DNA of 64,000 nt from Bacteroidales bacterium UBA3810. GTDB lineage: Bacteria; Bacteroidota; Bacteroidia; Bacteroidales; Paludibacteraceae. The first letter of the stretch is position 1. Each line of letters starts with the position of its first letter. Below the pieces are notes generated by a model, which had not been told where the DNA came from, made no database searches, and worked only from the letters and a program-made list of their open reading frames with translations. A program made the position numbers and the translations under genes. The stretch covers positions 179,320 through 243,319 of the forward strand of contig DFEE01000020.1 of the NCBI GenBank assembly GCA_002368645.1, written 5' to 3'. Below, piece by piece: positions 35,421 to 43,063 of the stretch.

Positions 35421-36842
35421 TCATTCTTCTTGAGAGTTATCTTTGGGCAAATGCGGTATTGTTAACACCCAGTGTCCATATCGACGACCTTCTACACGTG
35501 ACAAGAAATGGTATTTTTGCAAATAATCAAGTTCACGGCTTAATGTTCGTTGACTAATTCCTGTCTTTCTTGCCAAATCCGGTATCGTTATCTCGCCATT
35601 ATCGCGAATAACTCTTAATATAAGATATTGTCTTTCAGTAGGTTCCTTCACGCCATTTGTCTCTTCCATCTTGCCATCCTTCCCGCCATTGGTCTCTGTT
35701 TTACGCTGTAAGGTCACGATAAAATCTCCGCTATCCTCACGATACGTAATTTCCAATCCCGGGAACTCCGCTAACGCACGGCGGATTCCGGATCCCAAGC
35801 CACGGTAAATCATCATTTCCTCACAAAACTTAGCCAGCAGAGGGTTACTTTGATAGGTTGCACCGCGCAAAATAGTTTCTACCGACATTCCTCTTCCGAG
35901 ATGACAGGGATTGATAATTTCTACCCGGTCATCAAATATGAGCAACCGTATCGGAGCCGGGGTGAGATAGTCTCTATGGACCAAAGCATTTTGCAGCAAC
36001 TCTTCCAAAGCGACTTGCGGAATTTCCAATATCCCGAGAGAGTTAAAGTTCTGCCCGGATTGCACGGCGTGCAGATTATTCTTCAGAAACGCCAAACCCT
36101 GCTCATACATCTGCGGAATAGTACCCGAAAAATCCTTACTGTCTCTATATTGTGTACCGCCTATGCTGTTTCCGTAAAAAGCAACCGCCTTGATCACCAT
36201 GCTCGGCATGTACATTTGCGGGTTCTTACCGAAGAACAGCAAACCACCCATCGTCAGGCAGCCGCTCTCATCCATAATCTGCATATTACGGAGCAACTGC
36301 TCTTTAGGAAGCGAAATATCCACCATAGATGACTTCTTCTGTATGTATGACTCCAATAATCGTTCATCCAAGTCACTCATTCCGGTACGTAACACAGCAT
36401 GCTGATCCGGATAATAAGCACCTGCATCTTGAAACAACCGTAGTATTTCGCTATTCTCCGTTACACGGCGTTTGTCTGCTCCCTGCTTCACCCAGATTGT
36501 TCCCTGCAAGTCTTTGTAGGGCTTGTTTCTCCCTTCCTCCACATGAATGATCAAAATCTGCTTTTCATCTTCTGTCAAGGTTTCTGTCTGAACATATAGT
36601 GCCGGACGTATCTGCTCGTTGGCGATATTGCCGACCTCACGAGAGATAGTTTGTATCTCCTCATACGTAAGACCTATAATCTTCCCTGTCTTATCCTCAA
36701 TACCAATATAAAGATCGCCGCCCTTTGTGTTGGCAAAAGCAATCATCTCTGCGGCTACCTGCCGAGAGGATGTCCACTCTTGCTTAAACTGCACACGGCT
36801 GTTCTCTCCACAAGATATTATATTTTTGATATTCGGTGTCAT
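35421..36842 (-). CDS. AlbA_2 (Schlafen-type) / RecG-C-like putative transcriptional regulator
   Basis: A 473-residue protein. The N-terminal AlbA_2 domain (about 12-130) has ENSRVQFKQEWTSSRQV, EMIAFANTKGGDLYIGIED and GTIWVKQGADKRRVT. The middle part has the RecG-C/HATPase_c_4-like region (ALEELLQNALVHRDY, DDRVEIINPCHLGRGMS, GLGSGIRRALAEFPG). A Lys/Glu/Asn-rich linker leads to a C-terminal winged helix (ITIPDLARKTGISQRTLSRE). Such proteins are common single-gene accessory regulators in Bacteroidota, of uncertain target. It stands alone, with the candidate small RNA and dinD upstream. Confidence 0.85.
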   Translation of the reverse strand: MTPNIKNIISCGENSRVQFKQEWTSSRQVAAEMIAFANTKGGDLYIGIEDKTGKIIGLTYEEIQTISREVGNIANEQIRPALYVQTETLTEDEKQILIIHVEEGRNKPYKDLQGTIWVKQGADKRRVTENSEILRLFQDAGAYYPDQHAVLRTGMSDLDERLLESYIQKKSSMVDISLPKEQLLRNMQIMDESGCLTMGGLLFFGKNPQMYMPSMVIKAVAFYGNSIGGTQYRDSKDFSGTIPQMYEQGLAFLKNNLHAVQSGQNFNSLGILEIPQVALEELLQNALVHRDYLTPAPIRLLIFDDRVEIINPCHLGRGMSVETILRGATYQSNPLLAKFCEEMMIYRGLGSGIRRALAEFPGLEITYREDSGDFIVTLQRKTETNGGKDGKMEETNGVKEPTERQYLILRVIRDNGEITIPDLARKTGISQRTLSRELDYLQKYHFLSRVEGRRYGHWVLTIPHLPKDNSQEE

Positions 36843-36997
36843 TATTTTATTCCGTCCTTGTTTTTCTGCAACGCTGTCGCAGATTTGTCACTCAGTGCGT
36901 GACGAATTTGGAACAATTGCTATGTTGAGTGTTTATTTTATTCTTTTGGGTCAAAAATTACCAAAAATTATAAAAAATGTATTTTTCTTTCTTAATA

Positions 36998-37028
36998 TTT
37001 GCATATCTCATTTTTTGTTGTACTTTTG
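36998..37028 (+). promoter_or_regulatory. Orphan promoter driving a short transcript
   Basis: TTTGCATAT from 36998 and TACTTTTG at 37021-37028, spacer 19 nt. No protein gene follows on the plus strand; a terminator-like hairpin lies about 55 nt after the predicted start. Confidence 0.6.
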
Positions 37029-37034
37029 CAGCAC

Positions 37035-37110
37035 GAACATTCAGCGAGTCTGAATTTGGACTGGGGTGTCCCCGGTTGGAAAGGGTTGTCAGTTCTGGCA
37101 ATTCTTTTTT
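37035..37110 (+). ncRNA. Candidate small RNA of about 75 nt
   Basis: It lies between the promoter at 36998-37028 and a rho-independent-like terminator (TTGTCA 37086-37091, loop GTTC, TGGCAA 37096-37101, then TTCTTTTTT). Inside are the hairpin TTCAG-cgagt-CTGAA (about 37040-37054) and GGGGTGTCCCC (37063-37073). The gene's 3' end abuts the dinD stop codon, so the terminator may serve both strands. It is not a tRNA or a recognised RNA class. Confidence 0.4.
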
Positions 37111-37114
37111 GCTT

Positions 37115-37972
37115 TTATTTCTTCTTGGGGAGTTTTTGAGATTCTCCTAATGCTTTTTCTTCTTTCGCAACGCGGCGCTCCACCTTCTTTATATCTTCAG
37201 CCGCGGGCAACTCCTCAGGTCGGATACCTCGCTCACCCAACATATTCCGTACCGTGCGATTATTTTGCACATGTTCCGTTGTAATAGACGGTTCTCCGTA
37301 AAGGTTCTTTGCCTCCACATTATAGTTCGTCATCTCAGTCGCAAGGTTCTTGGCAGCAATTGTCACTTGCGGAAGATGATCTGCCAAAGCACCGCTTTTC
37401 ACGCCCAAGCGTTTTTTCATCTGGTCTGTCGTTACACCGCCAAACAACGCAGCGTCGCCTTTCGAGCGAATTCTCCCGAACCCCTTATCGTCCACTCCTC
37501 GCTCGTAAATATTCTGCGACAGACGCTTTTCCGAAGCCCGCAACTCTTCCCGTTTCTCCAACCGCTGTTGTAGTTGCAAGCGCTCCGCTATCAACTCCGC
37601 CCTACGTGTCTGCACGGCAAAATAACTCTGTGCGAAAGCAATCTCTTCCTTCTTCGGGTCACCATTCTGCGCAATGAGATAACAAGCATACCGGGTAAGA
37701 AGGACATCGTTAATTTCACGTTCAGAGCCACTTCCAAGAGAGACCATTTTCGTGACGTCACGAAAATGGTCGTCAATATTGATATTCTGCGACTTACATG
37801 ATTGTTTAGCACGCTCGATTGCTACAGAAAAGTTCTCCCAACGGCTATAACCGCACACGCTTTGCAACTCGCGGGCGTACCATACTTCCATTGTAAAACC
37901 ATCATCCGCCAATATCTCATGCATGATACTGTCAAACGTTGATTTATATGTTACAATGCTCTGTGCATCCAT
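37115..37972 (-). CDS. dinD: DinD-like DNA damage-inducible protein
   Basis: A 285-residue protein with a BRO-N-like N-terminal domain and the family core DDHFRDVTKMVSLGSGSERE followed by LLTRYACYLIAQNGDPKKEE. It also has EKRLSQNIYERGVD, FGRIRSKGDAALFGG and the C-terminal MLGERGIRPEELPAAEDIKK. In E. coli DinD is SOS-induced and inhibits RecA filament activity; the same role here is inference. The conserved DHFRDVTKMV codons form a perfect 30-bp palindrome (37742-37771). The predicted promoter lies 250 nt upstream, so the mRNA has a long leader. Confidence 0.9.
   Translation of the reverse strand: MDAQSIVTYKSTFDSIMHEILADDGFTMEVWYARELQSVCGYSRWENFSVAIERAKQSCKSQNINIDDHFRDVTKMVSLGSGSEREINDVLLTRYACYLIAQNGDPKKEEIAFAQSYFAVQTRRAELIAERLQLQQRLEKREELRASEKRLSQNIYERGVDDKGFGRIRSKGDAALFGGVTTDQMKKRLGVKSGALADHLPQVTIAAKNLATEMTNYNVEAKNLYGEPSITTEHVQNNRTVRNMLGERGIRPEELPAAEDIKKVERRVAKEEKALGESQKLPKKK
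37742..37771. repeat. Perfect 30-bp palindrome inside dinD
   Basis: GACCATTTTCGTGAC (37742-37756) is followed directly by its exact reverse complement GTCACGAAAATGGTC (37757-37771), with no spacer and no mismatch. It encodes D-H-F-R-D-V-T-K-M-V. Confidence 0.95.
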
Positions 37973-38025
37973 ATCTTCAATTTCTTAAATTTTCTATATA
38001 TATGAGACCTTTTTGTGTTAATTAG

Positions 38026-38130
38026 TCACACGCTGGGTGATAATTTGGAAAGTTTTTGGCGACACTGTCTCCAAAATGTTTGGATACCTCTGATAAAATC
38101 AGTCTTGTTATATTTAATCAGTTCTGACAT
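38026..38130 (-). CDS. Possible 34-residue leader ORF upstream of dinD
   Basis: Within the dinD leader, an ATG (38130-38128) opens MSELIKYNKTDFIRGIQTFW and then RQCRQKLSKLSPSV before a TGA. It lies about 85 nt after the predicted transcript start and ends about 55 nt before dinD. It has a basic, aromatic composition and no family I recognise. It could be a small protein, an uORF or chance. Confidence 0.25.
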   Translation of the reverse strand: MSELIKYNKTDFIRGIQTFWRQCRQKLSKLSPSV

Positions 38131-38222
38131 TATTCTTTTTGTCCTTATATTTCTCTAATTATTCGTTTCAGTACGAGCATTTTGCTACTTCTATTTAACA
38201 AGAGCCCGCTTTTTGGACGCTA

Positions 38223-38254
38223 CAAAATTACGACAATATTTCAAATTGTGCAAA
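38223..38254 (-). promoter_or_regulatory. Promoter of dinD
   Basis: Minus strand TTTG (38254-38251), 20 nt, TAATTTTG (38230-38223). The transcript would start about 245 nt before the dinD ATG. I see no obvious LexA-type operator overlapping it. Confidence 0.6.
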
Positions 38255-38298
38255 TTTTTGGTGCTTTTTCCCAATATATGGGCACACAATCTTAAAAA

Positions 38299-38321
38299 AA
38301 TACACCTTTTTGGGGTGTATT
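38299..38321. terminator. Bidirectional terminator-like hairpin
   Basis: AATACACC (38299-38306) pairs with GGTGTATT (38314-38321). An A-run lies on the left and TTTA on the right. On the minus strand the A-run gives the U tract, consistent with ending the pqqD transcript. Confidence 0.6.
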
Positions 38322-38420
38322 TATAGTTAATATTTTCGGTTAACCTTAAAATTTGCTACTTAGATATTGCAAAGAATTAGCATTCATAACGGATAGTAGC
38401 CTGATCCGTGCTGTGGATTA

Positions 38421-38464
38421 CGTTTGACTTTCGATTGACTTTCGATTGACTTACGTTTGACTTT
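38421..38464. repeat. 11-bp tandem repeat, four units
   Basis: Four 11-bp units: CGTTTGACTTT, CGATTGACTTT, CGATTGACTTA, CGTTTGACTTT. Confidence 0.9.
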
Positions 38465-38587
38465 CGATGAATATAGGGAGTAAGGAGTAAGGAATAAGGA
38501 GTCAAGACTAAAATGTAATGGGAGGAGGAAGGTATCAGAAGGGGGAAGAAGATATCCGAAGTTATCGGAGTAAAATCGGAAATTATA

Positions 38588-38665
38588 ATAATGGTACGCC
38601 GAAGGGGCAATTAATAATGGTACGCTGAAGGGGCGATTGATAATGGTACGCAGAAGGGGCGATTG
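38588..38665. repeat. 26-bp tandem repeat, three units
   Basis: Three contiguous units, each starting ATAATGGTACGC and continuing GAAGGGGC, at 38588-38613, 38614-38639 and 38640-38665. They differ mainly at one base (C, T or A after TACGC) and in the last six. Confidence 0.95.
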
Positions 38666-38733
38666 AATAACGGGAAAAAACGCAATGCAATGAAATACAA
38701 TGCGATGCCATGCAAATAGCGCACAGGATGTGC

Positions 38734-39030
38734 TTATTCCGTTACAATGCCGGCGTCAAGCCATTGTCTGATGGTTTTACCGGCATCATTGAGCGCTTGC
38801 TCATAGGGAAGCGGGGTATTTTCGTCTATTTGATACTCCTCCATGAGCCATTGCGCCATCTGTTCAGCGTCAAAGTCCTTATTCGGGTCCTCTGAAGCAC
38901 GGCGCCAAAGGTAAGCAGCCGTCTCGTTAAGAGTCAGCATTTTATTGAAATTGACGAGGTCAATAGACTCGCCCACAAGAATAAATTCATTACCAAGCTT
39001 GCGGAGCTTGAAACCGGGGATAGTTTTCAT
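38734..39030 (-). CDS. PqqD-family peptide-chaperone protein
   Basis: A 98-residue PqqD-like protein. The winged-helix/RRE core is visible in MKTIPGFKLRKLGNEFILVG, LVNFNKMLTLNETAAYLWRR and the closing KTIRQWLDAGIVTE. Family knowledge: such proteins bind precursor peptides (RiPP recognition element) for a radical-SAM or protease partner. Here the only neighbour is an S26-like peptidase upstream; no radical-SAM enzyme or obvious precursor adjoins. Stand-alone PqqD genes next to S24/S26 peptidases are also seen near Bacteroidales polysaccharide loci. Confidence 0.85.
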   Translation of the reverse strand: MKTIPGFKLRKLGNEFILVGESIDLVNFNKMLTLNETAAYLWRRASEDPNKDFDAEQMAQWLMEEYQIDENTPLPYEQALNDAGKTIRQWLDAGIVTE

Positions 39031-39062
39031 TGTTGTTTATGTTTTTTTGTCGGGGGACCAGT

Positions 39063-39097
39063 TGCCGTGGCGGCAGGTCCCGCGTCTGTGCAGCCGG
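39063..39097 (-). repeat. GC-rich dispersed element (pqqD upstream gap)
   Basis: Plus strand TGCCGTGGCGGCAGG then GCGTCTGTGCAGCCGG. It agrees with the murC copy (60934-60966) at 28 of 33 positions and with 40402-40433 at 26 of 33. Confidence 0.65.
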
Positions 39098-39125
39098 TGT
39101 GGCGGCGGTAGCCAAGGGATATCTG

Positions 39126-39181
39126 CGATACCAGGACGCCAGGATGCCAGGATACCAGGATGCCAGGATACCAGGATGCCG
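39126..39181 (+). repeat. Decamer repeat block 3
   Basis: Six nearly regular units alternating CCAGGATGCC and CCAGGATACC, between pqqD and the S26-like gene. It is the cleanest array of this repeat in the window. Confidence 0.85.
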
Positions 39182-39184
39182 GAT

Positions 39185-39637
39185 TTATAATTTTATAATA
39201 TGTCGATATATTTTAAGTAGGTATTTGCGGAGGGGACGCATGTAAAACCATAATCGACCACGCGTAAGCGGTTTGCGACGCCCTCGGGGATTCTCTATAC
39301 GAATTACCGTCCCAATGACATCCGAAGCGAGGCATTGCTCGGTTGCCAAAAGGATGCCGTCGCCCTGGAGGGTTATGAGAGAGGGGTGAGCGGTTAGGGA
39401 TGAGGGGTCAGGTGTGACGGCAATGACACGGTGGAGAACATATCGTGTACCAAGATCGCAGAGGCAGATATCCCCTACCCTAACAGACGGCATATGACGG
39501 AGGATAACCGCATCCTTGCCCCCTTCAATAAACGGGCGCATTGATACTCCCGAAGGCGTAAAACGTACATCCCTTCCCTCCAAGAGGATAGTGCGAATCT
39601 CCGGAATCAATATATCATTATCCACTATATGCGACAT
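39185..39637 (-). CDS. S24/S26-family (signal-peptidase-like) peptidase
   Basis: A 150-residue protein with the S26 serine motif [12 protein letters not shown] (Ser about residue 31), a [21 protein letters not shown] strand region, and [12 protein letters not shown] at the end of the catalytic fold. A classic general-base Lys is not obvious; the VLHRV position has His/Arg. There is no N-terminal membrane helix. It is probably co-transcribed with pqqD and may process a peptide for export; the substrate is unknown. Confidence 0.8.
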   Translation of the reverse strand: MSHIVDNDILIPEIRTILLEGRDVRFTPSGVSMRPFIEGGKDAVILRHMPSVRVGDICLCDLGTRYVLHRVIAVTPDPSSLTAHPSLITLQGDGILLATEQCLASDVIGTVIRIENPRGRRKPLTRGRLWFYMRPLRKYLLKIYRHIIKL

Positions 39638-39669
39638 GGTTATCCGTTATAAAAACCTATTTTTTGGCG

Positions 39670-39701
39670 CAAAAGTACAAAAATTTTTGCATATCTCCAA
39701 A
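39670..39701 (-). promoter_or_regulatory. Promoter of the S26-pqqD genes
   Basis: Minus strand TTTG (39701-39698), 20 nt, TACTTTTG (39677-39670). It overlaps the rubrerythrin promoter. Confidence 0.65.
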
Positions 39702-39717
39702 AAAAGTTATACTTTTG
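39686..39717 (+). promoter_or_regulatory. Rubrerythrin promoter
   Basis: TTTGCATAT starting at 39686 and TACTTTTG at 39710-39717, spacer 20 nt; the ATG lies about 26 nt after the expected start. Confidence 0.7.
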
Positions 39718-39749
39718 TAGCAAATTTAACCAATAAAATTTTTTATCCT

Positions 39750-40361
39750 ATGAAGAAGAAATTTATGTGCCCTATTTGCGGCTATGTTTTTGAAGGGGAA
39801 GTTGCTCCCGAGCGTTGCCCCCAGTGCAAACAAATCGTGACATGGAAAGAAGTCGATGAGAGCAAAGGTCTCACATGGGCTTGCGAGCATGTAGTCGGCG
39901 TTGCCAAGGACTGCAAAGACGAAGAGATATTGGAAGGTCTTCGTTCCCATTTCCACGGCGAGTGCTCGGAAGTAGGTCAATACTTAGCCATGTCGCGTCA
40001 AGCAGAGCGTGAGGGTTATCCCGAGATAGCAGAAGCCTTCAAGCGTTATGCCTTCGAGGAAGCAGAGCATGCTGCCAAGTTTGCTGAGTTGTTAGGCGAA
40101 GTAGTTTGGGACACCAAGACCAATGTATATAAACGGATGTTGGCAGAGCAAGGTGCATGCGAAGACAAGTTGCGCATTGCCAAGAAAGCCAAATCCCTTG
40201 ACCTTGATGCTATCCACGATACTGTTCATGAGATGGCAAAAGACGAAGCGCGTCACGGTGCCGGTTTCGAAGGTCTGTACAACCGCTATTTCAAGGAGCC
40301 CGAGACCTTTGAGGATAAAATCCGCAAGGGGATTGAAGATGCCAAGAAACTGTTTGAGTAA
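39750..40361 (+). CDS. Reverse rubrerythrin (N-terminal rubredoxin domain)
   Basis: A 203-residue non-haem iron protein. The rubredoxin-like domain comes first (MCPICGYVF with CPQCK: two CxxC pairs within the first 30 residues), followed by a ferritin-like four-helix domain. The di-iron ligands fit Glu in [12 protein letters not shown], ExxH in [10 protein letters not shown], a later Glu in [15 protein letters not shown] and its ExxH-like DEARH. This reversed domain order is known from anaerobes, where such proteins reduce hydrogen peroxide and oxygen using NADH-derived electrons. A role in oxidative-stress defence fits an anaerobic host. Confidence 0.93.
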   Translation: MKKKFMCPICGYVFEGEVAPERCPQCKQIVTWKEVDESKGLTWACEHVVGVAKDCKDEEILEGLRSHFHGECSEVGQYLAMSRQAEREGYPEIAEAFKRYAFEEAEHAAKFAELLGEVVWDTKTNVYKRMLAEQGACEDKLRIAKKAKSLDLDAIHDTVHEMAKDEARHGAGFEGLYNRYFKEPETFEDKIRKGIEDAKKLFE

Positions 40362-40366
40362 TTGTC

Positions 40367-40400
40367 AGGAGACCAGGTGACCAGGATGCCAGGTTACCGG
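40367..40400 (+). repeat. Decamer repeat block 4
   Basis: Degenerate units (AGACCAGG, TGACCAGG, ATGCCAGG, TTACCGG) directly after the rubrerythrin stop. A further ATGCCAGG occurs at about 40447-40454. Confidence 0.7.
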
Positions 40401-40401
40401 C

Positions 40402-40433
40402 TGCTATGACGGCAGGCCCAGCGTCTATGCAGC
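40402..40433 (-). repeat. GC-rich dispersed element (upstream of the TonB-dependent receptor)
   Basis: Plus strand TGCTATGACGGCAGG then CCCAGCGTCTATGCAGC. It is contiguous with decamer block 4 and shares 26 of 33 positions with 39063-39095. Confidence 0.6.
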
Positions 40434-40468
40434 AAAGGATGCAAAGATGCCAGGTGTTCTATCAAAGA

Positions 40469-42997
40469 ATGCAGAGACTCAAATATATCGCGTTGACCAT
40501 TCTATTCAGCATAGGGGTGCTTTACTCCTATGCTGATAGTATGCGCGTATATGGGTACGTGGTCGATTCCGACAACAGAGGTATCGAACTCGCGGAAGTG
40601 TATATCGAAGAAACCGTCAGCGATGCCTCCCCAATAGGCACATCGACCAACCGCAACGGGTACTACGACTTGATGATTCACGATTTGGACTCCTTCACGG
40701 TCGTATTTTCGATGCTTGGTTATCAAACCGTTAAGCAGCCCGTCAAAGTGCATGATCCTGCCGCCGATTTATCCAAAAGCATGCATAACGGTGCAAAGCA
40801 AGATGTGCTGAATATCAATGTAGAATTAGCCACGGACGAGCAGGTTTTGGAGGAAGTGGAAGTCGTTGGAATCAGGCACCAGCAAGGACAGATGGAACAT
40901 ATTCAAGCCGATGTCGCCCGCGTGATGCCTGACGCGACAGGCGGTTCTATCGAAAGTATCCTCATCACTTTCAGCGGTGTCAATCAAAACAACGAACTCT
41001 CCAGCCAATATAATGTACGCGGCGGGTCCTTTGACGAGAACGAGGTGTATGTCAACGGGATAGAGGTTCACCGTCCGATTTTGATTCGCAACGGTCAACA
41101 AGAGGGACTGAGCTTTGTTAATCCCGAAATGGTGGATAATGTATTGTTCAGTGCCGGCGGTTTTGACGCACGGTATGGCGACAAAATGGCTTCCGTGTTA
41201 GATATACGGTACAAGACCCCCACCAAGTTTGAGTCTTCTCTGAGCCTTAGTCTATTAGGGGCAAGCGCCTATGTCGGGCATGGCGATTCGGTATTCAGTC
41301 AGATGCACGGAATACGCTATAAGACAAGCCAGTACATGCTTGGAGGTCTGAACACGCAAGGCAATTATAAACCTAACTATGTTGACTATCAAACCTATTT
41401 GAACTGGCGCGTCTATAAGGACAAAGTGCACCCCTGGAGAATGTCATTTTTGGGGAACTTCAGTCTCAATGATTACCAATTTGTGCCGGACGAGTTAAGC
41501 GAATCTTTCGGTGGAACGACGGATAGTAAGACCTTGAATATCTGGTATGAAGGGCAGGAGAAGGACCGCTTCATTACCGCTTTCGGGGCACTGAGCGCCT
41601 ACGGGCAGATTAACAAAGAAATTGAATTGGGTTTTGACCTTTCGGGTTTTTATACCAACGAAAGGGAGACCTTTGATATAACCGGCGATTACGTGCTGTC
41701 CTCCGGTGGCGCTGATGTCAATAGCAGTATCAATAACGGCATGAGCAGCCCAAGCGGCGGAGAGAGCAGCGGTAGTACGGTACTAGGAACAGGTACCTAC
41801 CACGAGCATGCGCGTAATCTCCTGCAAGCGGGGGTAATCACCCTTTCTCATCATGGTTCATGGACACGCGGCAGGAATGAGCTCAGTTGGGGTATCAGCG
41901 GTCAAGCGGAGCTTATCTCCGACCGTATCAGCGAGTGGGAGTGGCGCGATTCAGCAGGCTACTCGATGCCCAATAAGGAGCGGGAGATGAATCTCTACTA
42001 TGCAATGCGCGGAGAGACAGACATGACTTCCGGCAGACTGCAAGCATATATAGAGAACACGCATAATTGGCAAACCGCGCAGTGCAAGGTCATTTTCACG
42101 ATAGGCGGCCGGCTCAACTGGTGGTCTTTCACCAATGAGGTTCTCCCCTCCCCCAGAGCGTCTGTGACACTTCAACCCGGGTGGAAGCGGGATGTCAATT
42201 TCCGTATTGCAACGGGTCTCTATTACCAAGCTCCGTTCTATAAAGAGGTGCGCGATACGCTCACGACGGAGGGTGTGACGCGCGTGACACTGAACAATAA
42301 ACTCAAAGCCCCGAGGTCGGTACATTTGGTTTTCGGAGCGGATTACTATTTCCGTGCCTGGGGACGGCCATTTAAGTTTACCGCTGAAGCATACGGCAAG
42401 TATATGGACCGGCTGGTCAGTTATACGGTTGATAATGTTCGTGTGCGCTATTCGGGTAAGAATGACGCCATCGGTTATGCAGCCGGTTTGGACCTGAAAC
42501 TCTATGGGGAACTTGTTCCGGGTGCGGATAGTTGGATCAATTTCGGGGTAATGTCCGCCCGCCAAAAACTATTAGACCACCCCGAAGCGGGCTGGTTACA
42601 TAGCCCCAACGAGCAGCGGTACGCATTCTCGATGCTTTTCCAAGACTATTTTCCAAAGCTGCCGCAATTACTGTTCCATATAAAGTTTATCTGGTCAGAC
42701 GGCCTCCCCTTCTCTGCCCCGCGTAATATTTTGGCGCAAGGCAGGATGTCACCCTATCGACGGATTGATATAGGTGCGACTTGGTCCTTCAACCGCAAAA
42801 CGGCTAAGTTCATGCGCGCAGCCAGTGCTAAACATGTTAAGCAGTGGTCGCTGCAATTGGAGTGCTTCAACCTTGTAGGGTGGAACAATGTCAATGGCTA
42901 TTTCTGGGCAACGGATGCTGACGGCAATCAATGGGCGAGCCCTGAGTATCTAACAGGGCGAAGGATTAATTTCAAAGTGAGGGTTGATTTGCAATAA
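40469..42997 (+). CDS. TonB-dependent outer-membrane receptor with CarboxypepD_reg-like domain
   Basis: An 842-residue receptor with signal peptide MQRLKYIALTILFSIGVLYS, cut near YADS. Residues about 26-100 form a carboxypeptidase-regulatory-like beta domain (VYGYVVDSDNRGIELAEVYI). The plug follows (SIESILITFSGVNQNNELSS, QYNVRGGSFDENEVYVNGIE) and the rest is the barrel, ending FKVRVDLQ. It lacks an adjacent SusD, so it is not a standard glycan-uptake pair. An in-frame extension to 40406 exists but reads through repeat DNA, so the ATG at 40469 with the signal peptide is chosen. A Gly/Ser-rich loop (SSPSGGESSGST) near residue 435 is probably extracellular. Confidence 0.88.
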   Translation: MQRLKYIALTILFSIGVLYSYADSMRVYGYVVDSDNRGIELAEVYIEETVSDASPIGTSTNRNGYYDLMIHDLDSFTVVFSMLGYQTVKQPVKVHDPAADLSKSMHNGAKQDVLNINVELATDEQVLEEVEVVGIRHQQGQMEHIQADVARVMPDATGGSIESILITFSGVNQNNELSSQYNVRGGSFDENEVYVNGIEVHRPILIRNGQQEGLSFVNPEMVDNVLFSAGGFDARYGDKMASVLDIRYKTPTKFESSLSLSLLGASAYVGHGDSVFSQMHGIRYKTSQYMLGGLNTQGNYKPNYVDYQTYLNWRVYKDKVHPWRMSFLGNFSLNDYQFVPDELSESFGGTTDSKTLNIWYEGQEKDRFITAFGALSAYGQINKEIELGFDLSGFYTNERETFDITGDYVLSSGGADVNSSINNGMSSPSGGESSGSTVLGTGTYHEHARNLLQAGVITLSHHGSWTRGRNELSWGISGQAELISDRISEWEWRDSAGYSMPNKEREMNLYYAMRGETDMTSGRLQAYIENTHNWQTAQCKVIFTIGGRLNWWSFTNEVLPSPRASVTLQPGWKRDVNFRIATGLYYQAPFYKEVRDTLTTEGVTRVTLNNKLKAPRSVHLVFGADYYFRAWGRPFKFTAEAYGKYMDRLVSYTVDNVRVRYSGKNDAIGYAAGLDLKLYGELVPGADSWINFGVMSARQKLLDHPEAGWLHSPNEQRYAFSMLFQDYFPKLPQLLFHIKFIWSDGLPFSAPRNILAQGRMSPYRRIDIGATWSFNRKTAKFMRAASAKHVKQWSLQLECFNLVGWNNVNGYFWATDADGNQWASPEYLTGRRINFKVRVDLQ

Positions 42998-43025
42998 CCG
43001 CCGAGGCACGGTCCCGTTAAGTTGT

Positions 43026-43060
43026 GTATTAGGGTTACCGGGATACCGGGATACCAAGAT
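43026..43060 (+). repeat. Decamer repeat block 5
   Basis: GGTTACCGGGATACCGGGATACC, three to four units in the short gap between the convergent TonB-receptor and mutS genes. Confidence 0.7.
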
Positions 43061-43063
43061 TTC

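Larger units (their letters stand above)
37973..38733. other. Intergenic region between dinD and pqqD
   Basis: It holds the dinD leader with a possible 34-residue ORF (38026-38130), the dinD promoter (38223-38254), a bidirectional terminator-like hairpin (38299-38321), an 11-bp tandem array (38421-38464), a 26-bp tandem array (38588-38665) and a run of short ATGCAATG-like repeats (about 38683-38715). I see no full-length gene. Confidence 0.6.

Noticed and set aside
36998..37110. 6S RNA or tRNA at the orphan promoter
   Set aside because: Too short for 6S RNA, and no cloverleaf or CCA end can be drawn.
37066..37284. 72-residue plus-strand ORF after the orphan promoter
   Set aside because: It is mostly antisense to dinD, has no recognisable features, and a terminator hairpin lies in its first codons.
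38588..38665. Possible CRISPR or attachment site
   Set aside because: Three contiguous 26-bp units without spacers and no integrase in the window.
37115..39637. Genomic island with mobile-element genes
   Set aside because: The stretch is repeat-rich and accessory-looking, but no transposase, integrase, toxin-antitoxin pair or tRNA junction was seen.
40406..40468. N-terminal extension of the TonB-dependent receptor
   Set aside because: It reads through the GC-rich and decamer repeats. The later ATG opens a proper signal peptide.
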